A stretch of DNA of 53,700 nt from Devosia sp. ZB163 (GTDB taxonomy: Bacteria; Pseudomonadota; Alphaproteobacteria; Rhizobiales; Devosiaceae): contig NZ_JAQRMY010000005.1 of NCBI RefSeq assembly GCF_028613635.1, forward strand, positions 218,017-271,716, given 5' to 3'. Under the pieces are notes generated by a model. The model did not search any database. It was given only the letters and a program-made list of their open reading frames with translations, and was not told the origin of the DNA. Each line of letters starts with the position of its first letter. Positions within the stretch are counted from its first letter, which is position 1. Positions 8,220 to 17,761 of this stretch are shown here, piece after piece. The translations under genes and the position numbers were made by a program.

Positions 8220-10111
8220 CCGTATCTACTCTGGCGTTGGGAACCCGGCGCCTCTTCGTCAAAGAGGGCGGCGAGCTCGTCGGTGAGGGCCCCGGCCAGT
8301 TCCTCGGCGTCGAGCAGCGTGACGGCGCGGCGATAGTAGCGCGTCACGTCATGGCCGATGCCGATCGCCACCAGCTGCACGGGCGAACGGGTTTCGATCT
8401 CTTCGATCACCTGACGCAAATGGGCCTCGAGGTAATTTCCGGCGTTCACGCTCTGGGTCGAATCATCGACCGGCGCGCCGTCGGAAATCACCATCAGGAT
8501 GCGGCGATTTTCGGTCCGCCCGAGCAGGCGCTTATGCGCCCACTGCAGGGCTTCGCCGTCGATATTTTCCTTGAGCAGCCCCTCGCGCATCATCAGGCCG
8601 AGGTTGCGCCGGGCGTGACGCCAGGGCTCGTCTGCGGCCTTGTAGATGATGTGGCGGATGTCGTTGACGCGGCCCGGATTGGGCGGGCGCCCCGCCTCGA
8701 GCCAGGCCTCGCGGCTCTTGCCGCCCTTCCAGGCGCGCGTGGTGAAGCCGAGGATCTCGACCTTGACGCCGCAGCGCTCGAGGGTCCGCGCGAGGATGTC
8801 GCCGCAGATCGCCGCGATGGTGATCGGGCGGCCGCGCATCGAGCCGGAATTGTCGAGCAGCAGCGTCACGCAGGTGTCGCGGAAATCGGTGTCCTGCTCG
8901 ACCTTGAAGCTCAGCGCCCCCAGCGGGTCCGTGACGACGCGGGTCAGGCGCGCCGTATCGAGCAGGCCTTCCTCGAGATCGAATTCCCAGCTGCGGTTCT
9001 GCTGCGCCATCAGGCGCCGCTGCAGCTTGTTGGCCAGCCGGGCGACGGCCCCGGCGAGGCTCTCGAGCTGCTTGTCGAGCAGGGCGCGCAGCTGGTCCAG
9101 TTCCTCCGGCGGACAGAGGTCGGGGGCGCGTACCACCTCGTCGAACTTCTGGGTGAAGATCTTGTAGTTGAAGACGTTCTGGAATTCCTTGGCGTTGGCG
9201 CCAGGGGGCGGGGCATTGGGCTGGTCGGCCCCTTCCTCCGAGAACTCGTCTTCGTCCGACTCGGTGAAGTCCATCTCGGCGCCTTCGACGTCGCCCTGCT
9301 CCTCGGACTGGCCGGGGGTCTGGTCTTCGTCGGCCTCGGCGTCTTCGCTCTCGCCTTCGCCCTGCTCGGGATTCTTCTCGTCGTCCTGGCCGCGCTGCGG
9401 CTCCTCGTCCTCGCCCGATTCGCTGTCGTCGCTCTCGCCGTCGTCGAGGTCGCTGTCGGGCACGAGGCTGAGGTCGCGCAGCAACTGCCGGGTGGCGCGG
9501 CTGAACAGGTCCTGGTCTTCGAAGCGGGTAAAGAGGGTGGTCAGCGAGGGGCCCGCCTTCTCCTCGATTTCCTTCTTCCACAGATTGACGATCGCGTTGC
9601 CCGAGGGCGGTATCGAGATACCGGCAATCTTCTCACGCAGGATCAGCCCCAGCGCCTCGGCGAGGGGAGCATCGGCCTTGTCGTTCACCTCGGCGAAGTT
9701 CTGGCGGAACAGCCGGTCCTCGAGCATCTCGTGGATGTTGCCGCTCATGCCGGGCATGCGGACGGCGCCCAGCGCCTCGACGCGGGCCTGCTCGAGCGCG
9801 TCATAGGCGGCGCGCGCTTCGGGCTCGGCCGGCGCGCGCTTCCGGTGCGTTTCCGGGTCGTGGCTGGCGAGCCGCATCGCCATGGCGTCGCCCTGGCCAC
9901 GGGCAATGGCGATGTCGCGCATCGTGGGCAGGCGCGGCAGGTTCGCGAGCCGGGCCTTGTCGGCGGTCAGGATCGGCCGGTCGGCCGAGAAGCTCACCTC
10001 GAGATCGCGCTTGTTGCCGATGGCGCGCACGGCCGCGCCCATGGCCGTCTTGAACGGCTGGGTCGTGTCGGGCTTGTTCGGCTTGCTGTTATTGCGCGGC
10101 GGAGGGGCCAT
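8216..10111 (-). CDS. cobT: Cobaltochelatase subunit CobT
   Basis: The 631-residue protein is the full length expected for CobT of aerobic cobalamin synthesis, which works with CobS as the AAA+ motor module of the CobNST cobalt chelatase inserting Co(II) into hydrogenobyrinic acid a,c-diamide. It has a conserved N-terminal domain, a strongly acidic Asp/Glu-rich linker at about 217-300, and a C-terminal von Willebrand A domain with the MIDAS motif DNSGSM near residue 420. The start ATG overlaps the stop of the upstream methyltransferase (TGATG). cobN is not in the window. Confidence 0.95.
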   Translation of the reverse strand: MAPPPRNNSKPNKPDTTQPFKTAMGAAVRAIGNKRDLEVSFSADRPILTADKARLANLPRLPTMRDIAIARGQGDAMAMRLASHDPETHRKRAPAEPEARAAYDALEQARVEALGAVRMPGMSGNIHEMLEDRLFRQNFAEVNDKADAPLAEALGLILREKIAGISIPPSGNAIVNLWKKEIEEKAGPSLTTLFTRFEDQDLFSRATRQLLRDLSLVPDSDLDDGESDDSESGEDEEPQRGQDDEKNPEQGEGESEDAEADEDQTPGQSEEQGDVEGAEMDFTESDEDEFSEEGADQPNAPPPGANAKEFQNVFNYKIFTQKFDEVVRAPDLCPPEELDQLRALLDKQLESLAGAVARLANKLQRRLMAQQNRSWEFDLEEGLLDTARLTRVVTDPLGALSFKVEQDTDFRDTCVTLLLDNSGSMRGRPITIAAICGDILARTLERCGVKVEILGFTTRAWKGGKSREAWLEAGRPPNPGRVNDIRHIIYKAADEPWRHARRNLGLMMREGLLKENIDGEALQWAHKRLLGRTENRRILMVISDGAPVDDSTQSVNAGNYLEAHLRQVIEEIETRSPVQLVAIGIGHDVTRYYRRAVTLLDAEELAGALTDELAALFDEEAPGSQRQSRYG

Positions 10112-10860
10112 CAGGAATCTCGTCTGGCAGGCTTGGTCAGGGACATCAGCAGGAACATCGGGCGGGTCAGTTCGGTCGCCTTCCAGTCGGGATGGGCGGC
10201 GAACTGTTCGTCCGATGGCTTCCACTCATCGACGGCCTTGTAACGGAACCCAGCGCCGGTGAGGATGTTGAGCATGGTGCCGATGGTGCGGTGGTACTTC
10301 ACCACGCCGTCGACGATCCAGTTGGTAACGCGGCGGCCTTCGACGCAATAGTCGGCGATCGCGAAGGCCTGCCGTCCGTCGGCGGCGGCGACCCATTCGG
10401 GTTCGGCGCGGGCGGCGTAGATCGGGTGCTCGACGGAGAACACGAGCTGGCCGCCCGGCGCGAGGGCGTCGAACAGCATCGCGGCGATGCGGCCGAAATC
10501 CTCGACATAGTGCAGCGCCATGGAGCTGACGATCAGGTCGGCGCTATCGGGCGCCAGCACCAGTTCGTCGAGGTTGCCGCGGGCGTAGGTGACGGCCGGA
10601 TTGGTCGTCTCCGTCCTGGCCCGCGCCAGCATCTTTTCGCTGAGGTCGATGCCCAAAACCGAGCGGGCATCCTCTTCGCCGAGCCAGCGGCTCAGCTGCC
10701 CGAAGCCGCAGCCCAGATCGACGACGCGTTTGTCCGCAATCCCCGGCAGGAGGGCGCGAAATGCCGGCCACTCGCTCGTGGCCCCGAGGCCATCGCGCGA
10801 GCGCGGGAATTCGCTGTACCCGGCCAGGAACTTCGGGTCGTCGTAGATATTCTGGGCCAC
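10111..10860 (-). CDS. Class I SAM-dependent methyltransferase, between cobS and cobT
   Basis: The 249-residue protein has a Rossmann methyltransferase fold: motif [10 protein letters not shown] near 46-54, an acidic motif II end in VLGIDLSE, and [11 protein letters not shown] as the post-II helix. It looks like a generic small-molecule methyltransferase; substrate unknown. It is wedged between the two cobaltochelatase genes: its stop overlaps the cobT start and its own start lies 13 bases from the cobS stop. That position suggests co-expression but does not prove a role in cobalamin synthesis; it has no CbiE/CobA-type signature. Confidence 0.88.
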   Translation of the reverse strand: MAQNIYDDPKFLAGYSEFPRSRDGLGATSEWPAFRALLPGIADKRVVDLGCGFGQLSRWLGEEDARSVLGIDLSEKMLARARTETTNPAVTYARGNLDELVLAPDSADLIVSSMALHYVEDFGRIAAMLFDALAPGGQLVFSVEHPIYAARAEPEWVAAADGRQAFAIADYCVEGRRVTNWIVDGVVKYHRTIGTMLNILTGAGFRYKAVDEWKPSDEQFAAHPDWKATELTRPMFLLMSLTKPARRDS

Positions 10861-10873
10861 AACGGCCTCCAGA

Positions 10874-11851
10874 TCAGGCGACCACCGCGAGGTTCGCGGC
10901 CGATTCCGGCAGGTCTTCGCCGAACACGCGCTGGTAGAACTCGGCCACCACGGGGCGTTCGAGCTCGTCGCACTTGTTGAGGAAGGTCAGCCGGAAGGCG
11001 AAGCCGACATCGCCGAAGATCTCGGCATTCTCGGCCCAGGTGATCACGGTACGCGGGCTCATCACGGTGGACAGGTCGCCGTTGATGAAGGCCTGACGGG
11101 TGAGATCGGCAAGGCGGACCATGTTGGAGACGATCTTCTTGCCCCTCTCGCCGGTGTAGGTCTTGGCCTTGGCGAGGACGATCCCGACTTCCTTGTCGTG
11201 CGGCAGGTAGTTCAGCGTCGTGACGATCGACCAGCGGTCCATCTGGCCCTGGTTGATCTGCTGGGTGCCGTGATAGAGGCCCGACGTATCGCCCAGACCA
11301 ATGGTGTTGGTCGTTGCGAACAGCCGGAAGGCCGGGTGCGGGGTGATGACGCGGTTCTGGTCGAGCAGCGTCAGGCGGCCCTGCGTCTCCAGCACGCGCT
11401 GGATCACGAACATCACGTCCGGGCGGCCGGCGTCGTATTCGTCGAAGACGAGCGCGATGTTGTTCTGCACGGCCCAAGGCAGGATGCCGTCACGGAATTC
11501 GGTGACCTGCTTCCCGTCCTTGAGCACGATCGCGTCCTTGCCGACGAGATCGATACGCGAGACGTGGGCGTCGAGGTTGACGCGGACCAGCGGCCAGTTG
11601 AGGCGCGCCGCGACCTGCTCGATATGGGTCGACTTGCCGGTGCCGTGGTAGCCCTGGACCATGACGCGGCGGTTGAAAGCGAAGCCGGCGAGAATGGCGA
11701 GCGTGGTGTTGCGGTCGAACAGGTAGTCCGGATCGGCCGGCGGCACATGCGGATCGGTTTCCGCATAGCCCATCACCTTCATGTCGCTGTCGATGCCGAA
11801 GGTTTCGCGGACGGAATATTCCTTGTTCGGCAGATTGGTGAATTCAGGCAT
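10874..11851 (-). CDS. cobS: Cobaltochelatase subunit CobS
   Basis: The 325-residue AAA+ protein has Walker [10 protein letters not shown] at 67-75, a Walker B ending in [10 protein letters not shown], and the usual start [13 protein letters not shown]. It forms the hexameric ATPase ring that pairs with CobT. The ATG at 11851 is chosen because family members begin just before [12 protein letters not shown]; a longer frame upstream adds 48 Arg/Pro-rich residues with no homology. It heads the operon cobS-methyltransferase-cobT-esterase-NTF2. Confidence 0.95.
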   Translation of the reverse strand: MPEFTNLPNKEYSVRETFGIDSDMKVMGYAETDPHVPPADPDYLFDRNTTLAILAGFAFNRRVMVQGYHGTGKSTHIEQVAARLNWPLVRVNLDAHVSRIDLVGKDAIVLKDGKQVTEFRDGILPWAVQNNIALVFDEYDAGRPDVMFVIQRVLETQGRLTLLDQNRVITPHPAFRLFATTNTIGLGDTSGLYHGTQQINQGQMDRWSIVTTLNYLPHDKEVGIVLAKAKTYTGERGKKIVSNMVRLADLTRQAFINGDLSTVMSPRTVITWAENAEIFGDVGFAFRLTFLNKCDELERPVVAEFYQRVFGEDLPESAANLAVVA

Positions 11852-12166
11852 TTTGACGAGGCTCTCGGGAAGAAATAGGTCAAGACGACTGCCTTGGCGA
11901 TTGCGGGCTCTATAGCAGCATCGCGGGCGCGGCGGTAGGGCCGGATGGCGCTGCGGTGACGCTACGTCACAAAGGACATCTTGCTGCAACTGCACCGTTC
12001 CCGGGCACTATCGCGGCAATGAATGGCACCATCAGAAACATTCATCGACGGACCCCGGTTCCAGAGACGAGGAAGCGCGTATTCGCCTCAGATTGTTGCC
12101 CGTCGATTGACGCTCGACGCACCCGGCGGCCCGATACTCCAGCAACCCCATCGGAGGAGGTGCGGC
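11852..12166. other. 315-base divergent spacer
   Basis: The spacer separates cobS (minus) from the small membrane protein (plus) and must carry both promoters. A perfect 6-base inverted repeat gtgacg-cta-cgtcac at 11956-11970 stands about 105 bases upstream of cobS and could be a regulator site. No gene is supportable. Confidence 0.4.
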
Positions 12167-12481
12167 ATGCTGGTCCGCCTACTGTTCGCGCTGTCGCTTT
12201 TCGTGGCTCAGGTTCTCGTCTTGCCGGTACTGGCGCAGGAGCCGGAGGTGCCGGGGCCGGAGCTTGCCGAGGTCATCGCCGACACCAGTTCGGCCATCTC
12301 GGTGGAAGTGAGCCGGCAGATCGACCTCGTTGGCGCCGAAGTGCGCGGGCTGGCGTTCCAGATGGGCATCACCTTCATCGTGGCGATCGCGCTGGCGCTC
12401 TTCGTCGGCATTGTCGTCGGATCGCTGGTGGCCTCGCTGGTTCTCAGGCGGACGCTTCTGCGCCCGCCGCCGTACCAGTGA
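12167..12481 (+). CDS. Small exported or membrane protein with one C-terminal helix
   Basis: The 104-residue product starts at an ATG with a very strong ribosome site (ggaggagg at 12153-12160). Residues 1-23 look like a signal peptide ending VLPVLAQ. A transmembrane helix occupies about 69-93 (GITFIVAIALALFVGIVVG). The stretch between is a predicted amphipathic helix. I do not recognise the family. It is convergent with the J-domain gene, 3 bases away. Confidence 0.75.
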   Translation: MLVRLLFALSLFVAQVLVLPVLAQEPEVPGPELAEVIADTSSAISVEVSRQIDLVGAEVRGLAFQMGITFIVAIALALFVGIVVGSLVASLVLRRTLLRPPPYQ

Positions 12482-12484
12482 CTG

Positions 12485-13126
12485 CTAGCGCCCGACGAAG
12501 CCCTTCTGCTTGAGGTGCGTGTAGGCGGCGATGATGGCGCGGAGGCGATCTTCGGAGCTCTTGTCGCCGCCATTGGCGTCGGGGTGGTGGAGCTTCACCA
12601 GCGTCTTGTAGGCCACGCGGATATCCTCGGCCTTGGCGTAGCCCGAAAAGCCCAGCGTCTCGAAGGCGCGGCGGTCGGGCTCGTGCAGCGGCTTCACGCG
12701 CTCCTGCTGGGGCTGCTTCTGCTGGTGGCGGGCGTAGCGGGCGAACACGCCAAACGGGTCGTTGACGCGCTTGGCATTGGGGTTGCGCTGAGCGCCGCGC
12801 GGCATGCGCGGACCCGAACTGGAGCCGGGCTTGGCGCCGAAGCCCCAGCTGGGGCGGCCGTCCGTTTCCTTCTCGCGGGTGAGTTCGGCTTCCATCTCCT
12901 CGGGCTTCATGCCGGAGAAGAAGTTGAACACCTGATTGTAGTGCCGCACGTGCTCGAGGCAGAAGTGGTGGTACTCCCCCACGGCCCGGTTGCCCTTGGG
13001 AGCCTTGTAGAGGCCGGGCTGGTCACAACCCTCCCAGCCACAGACCGGCACTTCCGGTTGCGGTTCGGGTTCGGGATGCCGCGAACGGATCCTGATGCGG
13101 TCGAAATACTTGGAATCGAGCTTCAT
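12485..13126 (-). CDS. J-domain (DnaJ-like) protein with N-terminal cysteine motif
   Basis: The 213-residue protein carries its J-domain at the C-terminus (about residues 155-210), with HPD in KLHHPDANGG, so it should stimulate an Hsp70. The N-terminal part has CGWEGCDQPG near 30 and a later HHFCLEH, a possible zinc-binding cluster. The middle is basic and low in complexity. J-at-C-terminus proteins of this layout are typical in alphaproteobacteria beside bolA. The ATG at 13126 follows aggatt; a TTG one codon earlier is less likely. Confidence 0.9.
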   Translation of the reverse strand: MKLDSKYFDRIRIRSRHPEPEPQPEVPVCGWEGCDQPGLYKAPKGNRAVGEYHHFCLEHVRHYNQVFNFFSGMKPEEMEAELTREKETDGRPSWGFGAKPGSSSGPRMPRGAQRNPNAKRVNDPFGVFARYARHQQKQPQQERVKPLHEPDRRAFETLGFSGYAKAEDIRVAYKTLVKLHHPDANGGDKSSEDRLRAIIAAYTHLKQKGFVGR

Positions 13127-13176
13127 CAATCCTAACTACGGGCTCGTGCCACTCCTCCAACTGAACCGGTATCCAT

Positions 13177-13437
13177 ATGTCCGTTCGCGACCAGATTGCA
13201 GAAAAACTTTCGGTCAAATTCACGCCGACCCACCTTGAAGTGATCGACGAGAGCGACAAACACAGGGGGCATGGCGGTTATCGCGAGGGTGGAGAGAGCC
13301 ATTTCCGCGTCCGCATCGCTTCCCCCGAATTCGCCGGAATGCCTCGCGTCGCGCAGCATCGCGCCGTCATGCAGACGCTCGATGCCGAACTCAAGGGAGG
13401 CGTCCACGCGCTCGCCATCGAGGTGGTGAGCGGCTGA
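13177..13437 (+). CDS. BolA family protein
   Basis: The 86-residue protein spans the whole BolA fold: N-terminal helix VRDQIAEKL, THLEVIDESDKHRGHGG, the ESHFRVRI strand and RVAQHRAVMQTLDAEL. BolA proteins partner with monothiol glutaredoxins to bind [2Fe-2S] clusters. The HRGHGG segment supplies candidate histidine ligands. No glutaredoxin is adjacent; it is divergent from the J-domain gene across 50 bases. No Shine-Dalgarno is seen before the ATG. Confidence 0.93.
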   Translation: MSVRDQIAEKLSVKFTPTHLEVIDESDKHRGHGGYREGGESHFRVRIASPEFAGMPRVAQHRAVMQTLDAELKGGVHALAIEVVSG

Positions 13438-13682
13438 GCGCAGGTTTCTGTTGATCGCTGGATGATTGCCATATGGGGCTCGGTTCGCCGATTGCAACTT
13501 GGGCGATCCCGTGGCGGCGCTAAGTGACGGTCACGGCGGCGGAAATCGCCCCCGGAGCCCGGCAGACACTGATTTTGCGGCCAAAGCCCGGCCAACAGGT
13601 GGCCGCTTCGCCACGTTCTCTCCGAATTATCGCCCCAGCTCCTGCCTAGCGATGCTCTCGCAGACAGAAACGGAGGGCGACC

Positions 13683-14711
13683 ATGTCACCGAGGAAGACC
13701 TATGCGGCCGTCGCGGCCGCTCTCATGCTGTGCGCGTTGCCCGGCAGCGCGCTCGCAGCATCGAGCACATTGCAGCTGATCATCGGCGGCGAGGCCTATG
13801 ACGGCCCGCCCAAGTTCGAGGTGACCTTCGACGGCAAGGTGCTGGGCGAGGGCGCCGTGAACGCGGCCATCGACACCGCGACGGTCGGGCGCTTCGCCGA
13901 TGCGGCGGACCGGACGGCCTATGTGCAGAGCTTCGACTTCGATATCCCCGAGGAGATGTTCAAGCCGGGTGGCGAGGTGCGGGTGCGGCTCGTCAACGAG
14001 GCCTATGGTGGCGACGGCTCGAACCGCGACCGCAATCTCTACCTCGCCGCTGTCGCCGTGAACGGCCGCGCGGTGACGGTCTCGGGCCTCTCCACGCAGG
14101 GCACCAAGGCCGATACCGAAAATGAAGTGCTCGCCGAGTTCCTGGTGCTGCGCGACGGCAATGTCGAGGGTGTCTCGAAGGCACCGGCCGGCGGCTGGCC
14201 GCTGCCCGACGCCACGATCGCCGCCGCTCCGATACCGGCCGAGAAGGTGAAGACCGAGGTCGCGACGGCATCGAGCGAGAAGCCGCAGGCGGTCAAGGCG
14301 CTGAAGCTGCCATCGGCCAGCGAGACGGTGACGGAAACGGCGAGCCTCGAAGAGACGCAGCCGGAGGTCGCCGGCAATCCCGTATGCACACGGGACGAAC
14401 TCTACAACGTGATCGGCTTCAACGAGAACTCGAACGACCTGACGCCGCGGCTCAGGCAGCGGCTCGACCAGATCATCGCCGATATCGGCGAGGAGCGCTG
14501 CACGGTGCTGGTCACGGGCTATTCGAGCAAGCAGGGCAATCACGCCACGAACGCGCTCTTTGCCATCGAGCGGGCGCAGAACGTGCTCACCTATCTCAAG
14601 CAGGCCGGCCTCAAGTTCGAGAAGGTCACCGCGGCCGGCGCCGGCGCCACCGAGCAGTTCGGCGACACGTTTTCGGCCAACCGGCGCGTGGTGATCTCGG
14701 TCGCGCCGTAG
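13683..14711 (+). CDS. Exported CBM60-like module fused to an OmpA-like domain
   Basis: The 342-residue protein has a signal peptide (residues 1-25, ending GSALA). Residues about 28-135 resemble the calcium-dependent xylan-binding CBM60/CBM36-like module: EAYDGPPKFEVTFDGK at the start, then LVNEAYGG and RDRNLYLAAVAVNG, the loop that supplies calcium-binding Asp/Asn residues. A Pro/Ala/Glu linker follows. Residues about 235-342 form an OmpA-like peptidoglycan-associated domain (IGFNENSNDLTPRL, LVTGYSS, ERAQNVLTYL, NRRVVISV). The closing NRRV is retained, as is a two-cysteine pair around it. A periplasmic glycan-tethering role is inferred. Ribosome site cggaggg precedes the ATG. Confidence 0.8.
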   Translation: MSPRKTYAAVAAALMLCALPGSALAASSTLQLIIGGEAYDGPPKFEVTFDGKVLGEGAVNAAIDTATVGRFADAADRTAYVQSFDFDIPEEMFKPGGEVRVRLVNEAYGGDGSNRDRNLYLAAVAVNGRAVTVSGLSTQGTKADTENEVLAEFLVLRDGNVEGVSKAPAGGWPLPDATIAAAPIPAEKVKTEVATASSEKPQAVKALKLPSASETVTETASLEETQPEVAGNPVCTRDELYNVIGFNENSNDLTPRLRQRLDQIIADIGEERCTVLVTGYSSKQGNHATNALFAIERAQNVLTYLKQAGLKFEKVTAAGAGATEQFGDTFSANRRVVISVAP

Positions 14712-14714
14712 GCG

Positions 14715-15830
14715 TCAGGTCGAGCGCATCTCTTCGAGATAGGCGCGGACGGTGTCCGGGTCGACGTTCTTCTCGATGAAGGCTTCGCCGATGCCGCGCG
14801 TCAGGATGAAGGTGAGTGCGCCACGCACCACCTTCTTGTCCTGCGCGATGGCGCCCATCAGGTAGTCGGTATCGGGCAGTTCGCCGGGAATGTCGGCGAG
14901 GCGGGTCGGCAGACCCGCAGCTTGCAGGTGCTGGGCGATACGGCCGGCGTCCTGGCTGGGCGCGAGGCCGAGCCGGGCTGAGAAGCCGTGCGCCAGCACC
15001 ATGCCGATCGCGACCCCTTCGCCGTGCAGCAGGCGATCGGAGTAGCCCGTCGCCTTCTCCAATGCGTGACCGAAGGTGTGGCCGAGATTGAGCAGGGCGC
15101 GCACGCCTGTTTCCTTCTCGTCGGCAAGCACGAAGCGGGTCTTGCTGGCGCAGCAGCGGGCAACCATTTCGGCCCGCAGCGCGGCGTCGCCGGCAAAGAT
15201 CTGGCGCCGGTTCTCCTCGAGCCAGAAGTAGAACTTGGCGTCGTCGATCAGGCCGTACTTCACCACCTCGGCATAGCCGGCCGCGAACTCCCGTTCCGGC
15301 AGCGTCACCAGCGCATCGAGATCGGCGAGGACCAGCCGCGGCTGGTGGAAGGCGCCGATCAGGTTCTTGCCGTGCGGCGAGTTGATGCCGGTCTTGCCGC
15401 CGACGGACGAATCCACCTGCGCCAGCAGCGAGGTCGGGATCTGGACGAAGTCCATGCCGCGCCGGGCGATGGCCGCGGCGAATCCCGCGAGATCGCCGAT
15501 CACCCCACCGCCGAGCGCGATGATGAGGTCGCCGCGTTCGAGGCGGGCTTCGAGAATGGCTTCGACCACCTCGCCCAGCCGGGCGAAGGACTTGGTCGAT
15601 TCGCCATTGGGGAGGACGATCGATGCATAGCCGAGACCGGCGCGGTCGAGCGAAGCGGTAAGGCGCGGCAACTGGGCCCGCGCCACTTCGCTGTCGGTGA
15701 CGATACCGAAGCGGCGGCCGGGGAACATGGCGGCGAGGCGGGCGCCGGCTTCATCGATCAGGCCGGGGCCGACGAAGATGTCATAGGCGCGGCCGGGCAG
15801 GGCGACGTGGACTTTGGTCGGCTCAGCCAT
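14715..15830 (-). CDS. aroB: 3-dehydroquinate synthase
   Basis: The 371-residue enzyme catalyses the second step of the shikimate pathway, closing DAHP to 3-dehydroquinate with NAD and a divalent metal. Visible signatures are ALGGGVIGDLAGFAAA (NAD binding), SLLAQVDSSVGGKTGIN, the metal-ligand region AGYAEVVKYG and the histidines of LNLGHTFGHA and LLHGEGVAIGM. Its ATG lies inside the end of aroK (8-base overlap), the normal aroK-aroB coupling. Confidence 0.97.
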   Translation of the reverse strand: MAEPTKVHVALPGRAYDIFVGPGLIDEAGARLAAMFPGRRFGIVTDSEVARAQLPRLTASLDRAGLGYASIVLPNGESTKSFARLGEVVEAILEARLERGDLIIALGGGVIGDLAGFAAAIARRGMDFVQIPTSLLAQVDSSVGGKTGINSPHGKNLIGAFHQPRLVLADLDALVTLPEREFAAGYAEVVKYGLIDDAKFYFWLEENRRQIFAGDAALRAEMVARCCASKTRFVLADEKETGVRALLNLGHTFGHALEKATGYSDRLLHGEGVAIGMVLAHGFSARLGLAPSQDAGRIAQHLQAAGLPTRLADIPGELPDTDYLMGAIAQDKKVVRGALTFILTRGIGEAFIEKNVDPDTVRAYLEEMRST

Positions 15831-16416
15831 TGCTCTCGGCCTCCTGAAGGTGGGCGAGGAGCGCGTCGATCACTTCGGCCGCCACCTGGTCCTGCGGCAC
15901 GTCGCGCGAAACCACGGTCACGTCGGCTTCGCCATAGATCGGATAGCGGACCTCGATGAGTTTCTGCAGCGTCTCGCGCGGATTGGCCGTCTTCAGCAGC
16001 GGGCGGTTGGAGCGACGCGACACGCGCTGGAACAGGAGCTCGAAATCGGCCTTGAGCCAGACCGAGATGGACTCCGCCTTCACCAGCGCGCGCGTTTCGG
16101 GGTTGATGAAGGCGCCACCGCCGGTGCCGAGCACGATGTGATGGTCCTTGAGCAGCCGGGCGATCACCTTCACTTCACCGGCGCGGAAATCGGCCTCGCC
16201 ATGGGCCTTGAAGATGTCCTCGATGGTCATGCCGGCGGCCTTCTCCACCTCTTCGTCGCTGTCGACGAAGTGGCGGCCGAGGCGGGCGGCAAGGCGGCGG
16301 CCGACCGTGGTCTTGCCGGCGCCCATCATGCCGATGAGGACGATCGGACGGTGGCCGAGGAGCTTCAGCAGCTCCTCTCGCCGGTCGTTCTGCGCCGTCG
16401 TCCCGTCGCGTGACAT
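15823..16416 (-). CDS. aroK: Shikimate kinase
   Basis: The 197-residue enzyme phosphorylates shikimate with ATP. It shows Walker A GMMGAGKTT at 29-37, the shikimate-binding DSDEEVEKAAG, GTGGGAFINPETR and the lid SRRSNRPLL. About 20 extra N-terminal residues precede the kinase fold, common in this order. It leads the aroK-aroB operon and is divergent from the small membrane protein at 16548. Confidence 0.97.
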   Translation of the reverse strand: MSRDGTTAQNDRREELLKLLGHRPIVLIGMMGAGKTTVGRRLAARLGRHFVDSDEEVEKAAGMTIEDIFKAHGEADFRAGEVKVIARLLKDHHIVLGTGGGAFINPETRALVKAESISVWLKADFELLFQRVSRRSNRPLLKTANPRETLQKLIEVRYPIYGEADVTVVSRDVPQDQVAAEVIDALLAHLQEAESNG

Positions 16417-16547
16417 CGCTTTACCCCGTTCGCGCGGTTTGAACCGTTAGGGCGCCATAAAGTCAATGGCTGCTAATGGTTGTCGCGCCCTTGATCGCCT
16501 GCGACAAACAGGGGACACTAGCCTCTGCGTGACAAGAGCGGTTTGCC

Positions 16548-16850
16548 ATGCCCACCCTTATTCGTCTGATCGTCATCCTGCTGGTCCTGGTCGGCATCGG
16601 CTATGGAGCTATGTTTGCGCTCGTCGCCATGGTCGAGCCACGCGACAAGCAAGTGACGATCCGGATTCCGGCGCGCGAGCTGGTTCCCCAAACCGGGCGG
16701 GACCCGCTCGTCCGGCGCGAAATCGACACCACACGCACGACGACCGTGCCGGCGGCGGCACCGGTTGCCGCTCCCGAGGTTCCTGCCGCGCCCGCTCCAG
16801 CTCCCGCCACCGATGGCAGCGTGACAACGCTCGCGCCGGGAATCGAATGA
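16548..16850 (+). CDS. Small single-pass membrane protein, Ala/Pro-rich tail
   Basis: The 100-residue protein has one hydrophobic helix (residues 4-28, LIRLIVILLVLVGIGYGAMF), then a charged stretch and an Ala/Pro-rich low-complexity tail likely in the periplasm. No function is known to me. Its last codons overlap the xerD start (AATGA), so the two are translationally coupled. The protein resembles short genes that precede xerD elsewhere in this order. Confidence 0.8.
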   Translation: MPTLIRLIVILLVLVGIGYGAMFALVAMVEPRDKQVTIRIPARELVPQTGRDPLVRREIDTTRTTTVPAAAPVAAPEVPAAPAPAPATDGSVTTLAPGIE

Positions 16851-17761
16851 GCGGCGGCCACCTGGTCGAAACCTTCCTCGAGATGATGGCGGCCGAGCGG
16901 GGCGCCGCCAGGAACACGATCCAGGCCTATCGGCGCGATCTGGGCGACTATTGCGATTTTCTCGCGCGGCGCAGCTCCGGGCCCATGGCCGCGGGACGCG
17001 AGGAGGTTACGGCTTACCTCGCCTTCCTCGAAGCGCAGGGGATCGCCGCCTCATCGAGCGCGCGAAAGCTCTCGGCCATCCGCCAGTTCCACAAGTTTCT
17101 CGCCGCCGACCAGATTCGCGGCGACGACCCCACGCGCATCGTCTCGTCGCCCAAAGCTCGCCGCGGGCTGCCCAAGGTGCTGTCGATCGCCGAGATCGAC
17201 CGGTTGCTCTCGCTCGCCGAATCGGAGGTCGAGCTGCCTGAGGCGAGCGACGCCCAGCGGGCGATGTCGGGGCGGCTCTATGTGCTGCTCGAGCTGCTCT
17301 ACGCCACGGGCATGCGCGTGTCCGAACTGGTCGAGCTCAAGCGGGCCGCGGTGATGCGTGACGCGAGCTTCCTCACCATCCGCGGCAAGGGCGGCAAGGA
17401 GCGGATCGTGCCGCTCACCGACCGGGCGCGCGATGCGGTGAAGGCCTATCTCGCCAGGCTCGAGCCGGGGCCGTGGCTGTTCCCGGCAGGCGGGGAGTCC
17501 GGGCATCTGAGCCGCCAGGTCTTCGGGCGCGAACTCAAGGGGCTCGCCGCCCGCGCGGGAATCGCTGCGGCCCGCGTGTCGCCGCACGTGCTGCGCCACG
17601 CCTTCGCCAGCCACCTGTTGGCGGGCGGGGCGGACCTGCGGGTCGTCCAGACCCTGCTCGGGCACTCGGATATCTCCACCACGCAGATCTACACCCACGT
17701 CCTCGACGAGAAGCTCAGGGCGTTGGTCGAAAGCCATCACCCGCTGGCGGAGGAGGGGTGA
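16847..17761 (+). CDS. xerD: Tyrosine site-specific recombinase XerD
   Basis: The 304-residue protein is a full Xer recombinase, which resolves chromosome dimers at dif with XerC. The N-terminal SAM-like core-binding domain (residues about 5-95) is followed by the catalytic domain with all residues present: R157 (GMRVSEL), K181 (GKGGKER), H247 and R250 (HVLRHAF), H273 (LGHSDIS) and Y282 (QIYTHV). The ATG at 16847 overlaps the previous stop. XerC cannot be fully excluded from sequence alone, but length and context fit XerD. Confidence 0.93.
   Translation: MSGGHLVETFLEMMAAERGAARNTIQAYRRDLGDYCDFLARRSSGPMAAGREEVTAYLAFLEAQGIAASSSARKLSAIRQFHKFLAADQIRGDDPTRIVSSPKARRGLPKVLSIAEIDRLLSLAESEVELPEASDAQRAMSGRLYVLLELLYATGMRVSELVELKRAAVMRDASFLTIRGKGGKERIVPLTDRARDAVKAYLARLEPGPWLFPAGGESGHLSRQVFGRELKGLAARAGIAAARVSPHVLRHAFASHLLAGGADLRVVQTLLGHSDISTTQIYTHVLDEKLRALVESHHPLAEEG

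Noticed and set aside
8237-10243. A long plus-strand frame opposite cobT
   Set aside because: Same antisense artefact; cobT has clear motifs on the minus strand.
16847-17761. Tyrosine recombinase as sign of an integrated phage or island
   Set aside because: It is a chromosomal Xer-type protein in a conserved housekeeping setting; no attachment repeats or phage genes are near.
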